DNA from: Enoplolaimus lenunculus
Lineage: Eukaryota > Nematoda > Enoplea > Enoplida > Thoracostomopsidae
Reading direction: 5' to 3'
Length of the DNA stretch: 64,000 bases
Assembly (NCBI GenBank): GCA_030248215.1
Contig: JASANG010002141.1
Span: 82,001-146,000, forward strand
Positions 63,811 through 64,000 of this stretch are shown piece after piece (the stretch's first letter is position 1; each line of letters begins with the position of its first letter). The notes beneath the pieces are model-generated. The model worked only from the letters and a program-made list of their open reading frames with translations. It had not been told where the DNA came from and did not search any database. The translations under genes and the position numbers were made by a program.

Positions 63811-64000
63811 GTATTTAGCAATCGTGACCAATAGGTTGAGAAAATATTTTGTTTCGCTGGCAAAGACATTAATTAAAGTCAGGTATCGAGCTTCGAAATT
63901 TTCAGATTTATGCTTAAAATTAAGCAGTTGAAAGTTTAATTTGAAAAAAAGATATGGAAAAAGTTTTTCTTGCTATCGAGAAATAATTCTGCTAATTGTA

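Overview
The window is a single locus on the + strand: the middle of a giant muscle gene of the kettin / Sallimus / invertebrate-titin class. I find 49 protein-coding exons that splice in frame, plus one alternative last exon. They total about 9.1 kb of coding sequence (about 3,030 residues), or about 14% of the window. The gene runs in from upstream: the first exon seen is the second half of an Ig domain. It runs out downstream: the last exon is the start of another Ig module. No other protein-coding gene is convincing, and I see no retrovirus, LTR element or other virus-derived element.

The organism is an ecdysozoan animal and most probably a nematode. Kettin-type Ig-plus-linker modules occur in arthropods and nematodes. 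The introns are AT-rich with nematode-like acceptors (TTTTAG, TTTTCAG). Tracts of TTAGGC / GCCTAA, the canonical nematode telomere hexamer, are scattered through the introns. The many introns of 0.3 to 10 kb exclude a compact Caenorhabditis-like genome. A large, repeat-rich clade I nematode such as a mermithid would fit, but that is only a guess.

Layout. Positions 1-11099 hold the N-terminal-type region: half of Ig1, a charged helical or disordered insert, Ig2, a 139-residue glutamine-rich insert, then Ig3 and Ig4. Positions 11100-12073 hold Ig5, the first Ig of kettin type. A large intronic gap (12074-26772) is split by an alternative terminal exon (15284-16170, poly-Asn tail, stop and poly(A) signals) that would give a short isoform. 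From 26773 to 63810 come kettin modules Ig6 to Ig22 and the start of Ig23. Each is a roughly 35-residue linker plus a roughly 95-residue Ig, usually cut by a phase-1 intron in the middle of the Ig. The second-half exon is then exactly 144 nt. In striated or obliquely striated muscle these modules bind along actin near the Z-disc or dense body.

The introns are largely made of short non-autonomous DNA elements (MITE-like, at least a dozen families with visible terminal inverted repeats), tRNA-like sequences and satellites. The most unusual structures are two tandem arrays that have amplified a 3' splice site together with the start of its exon. One (29770-32490) has about 28 extra copies; each looks like a 30-nt in-frame mini-exon with its own acceptor and donor. 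The other (about 47111-47390) has 60-bp units, open in frame, each with its own acceptor. Both could add variable numbers of repeats to the protein by splicing. Other points of note are a one-base deficit in one 144-nt exon whose acceptor abuts a transposon, a decayed duplicate linker exon, and telomere-motif tracts carried by two MITE-like families.
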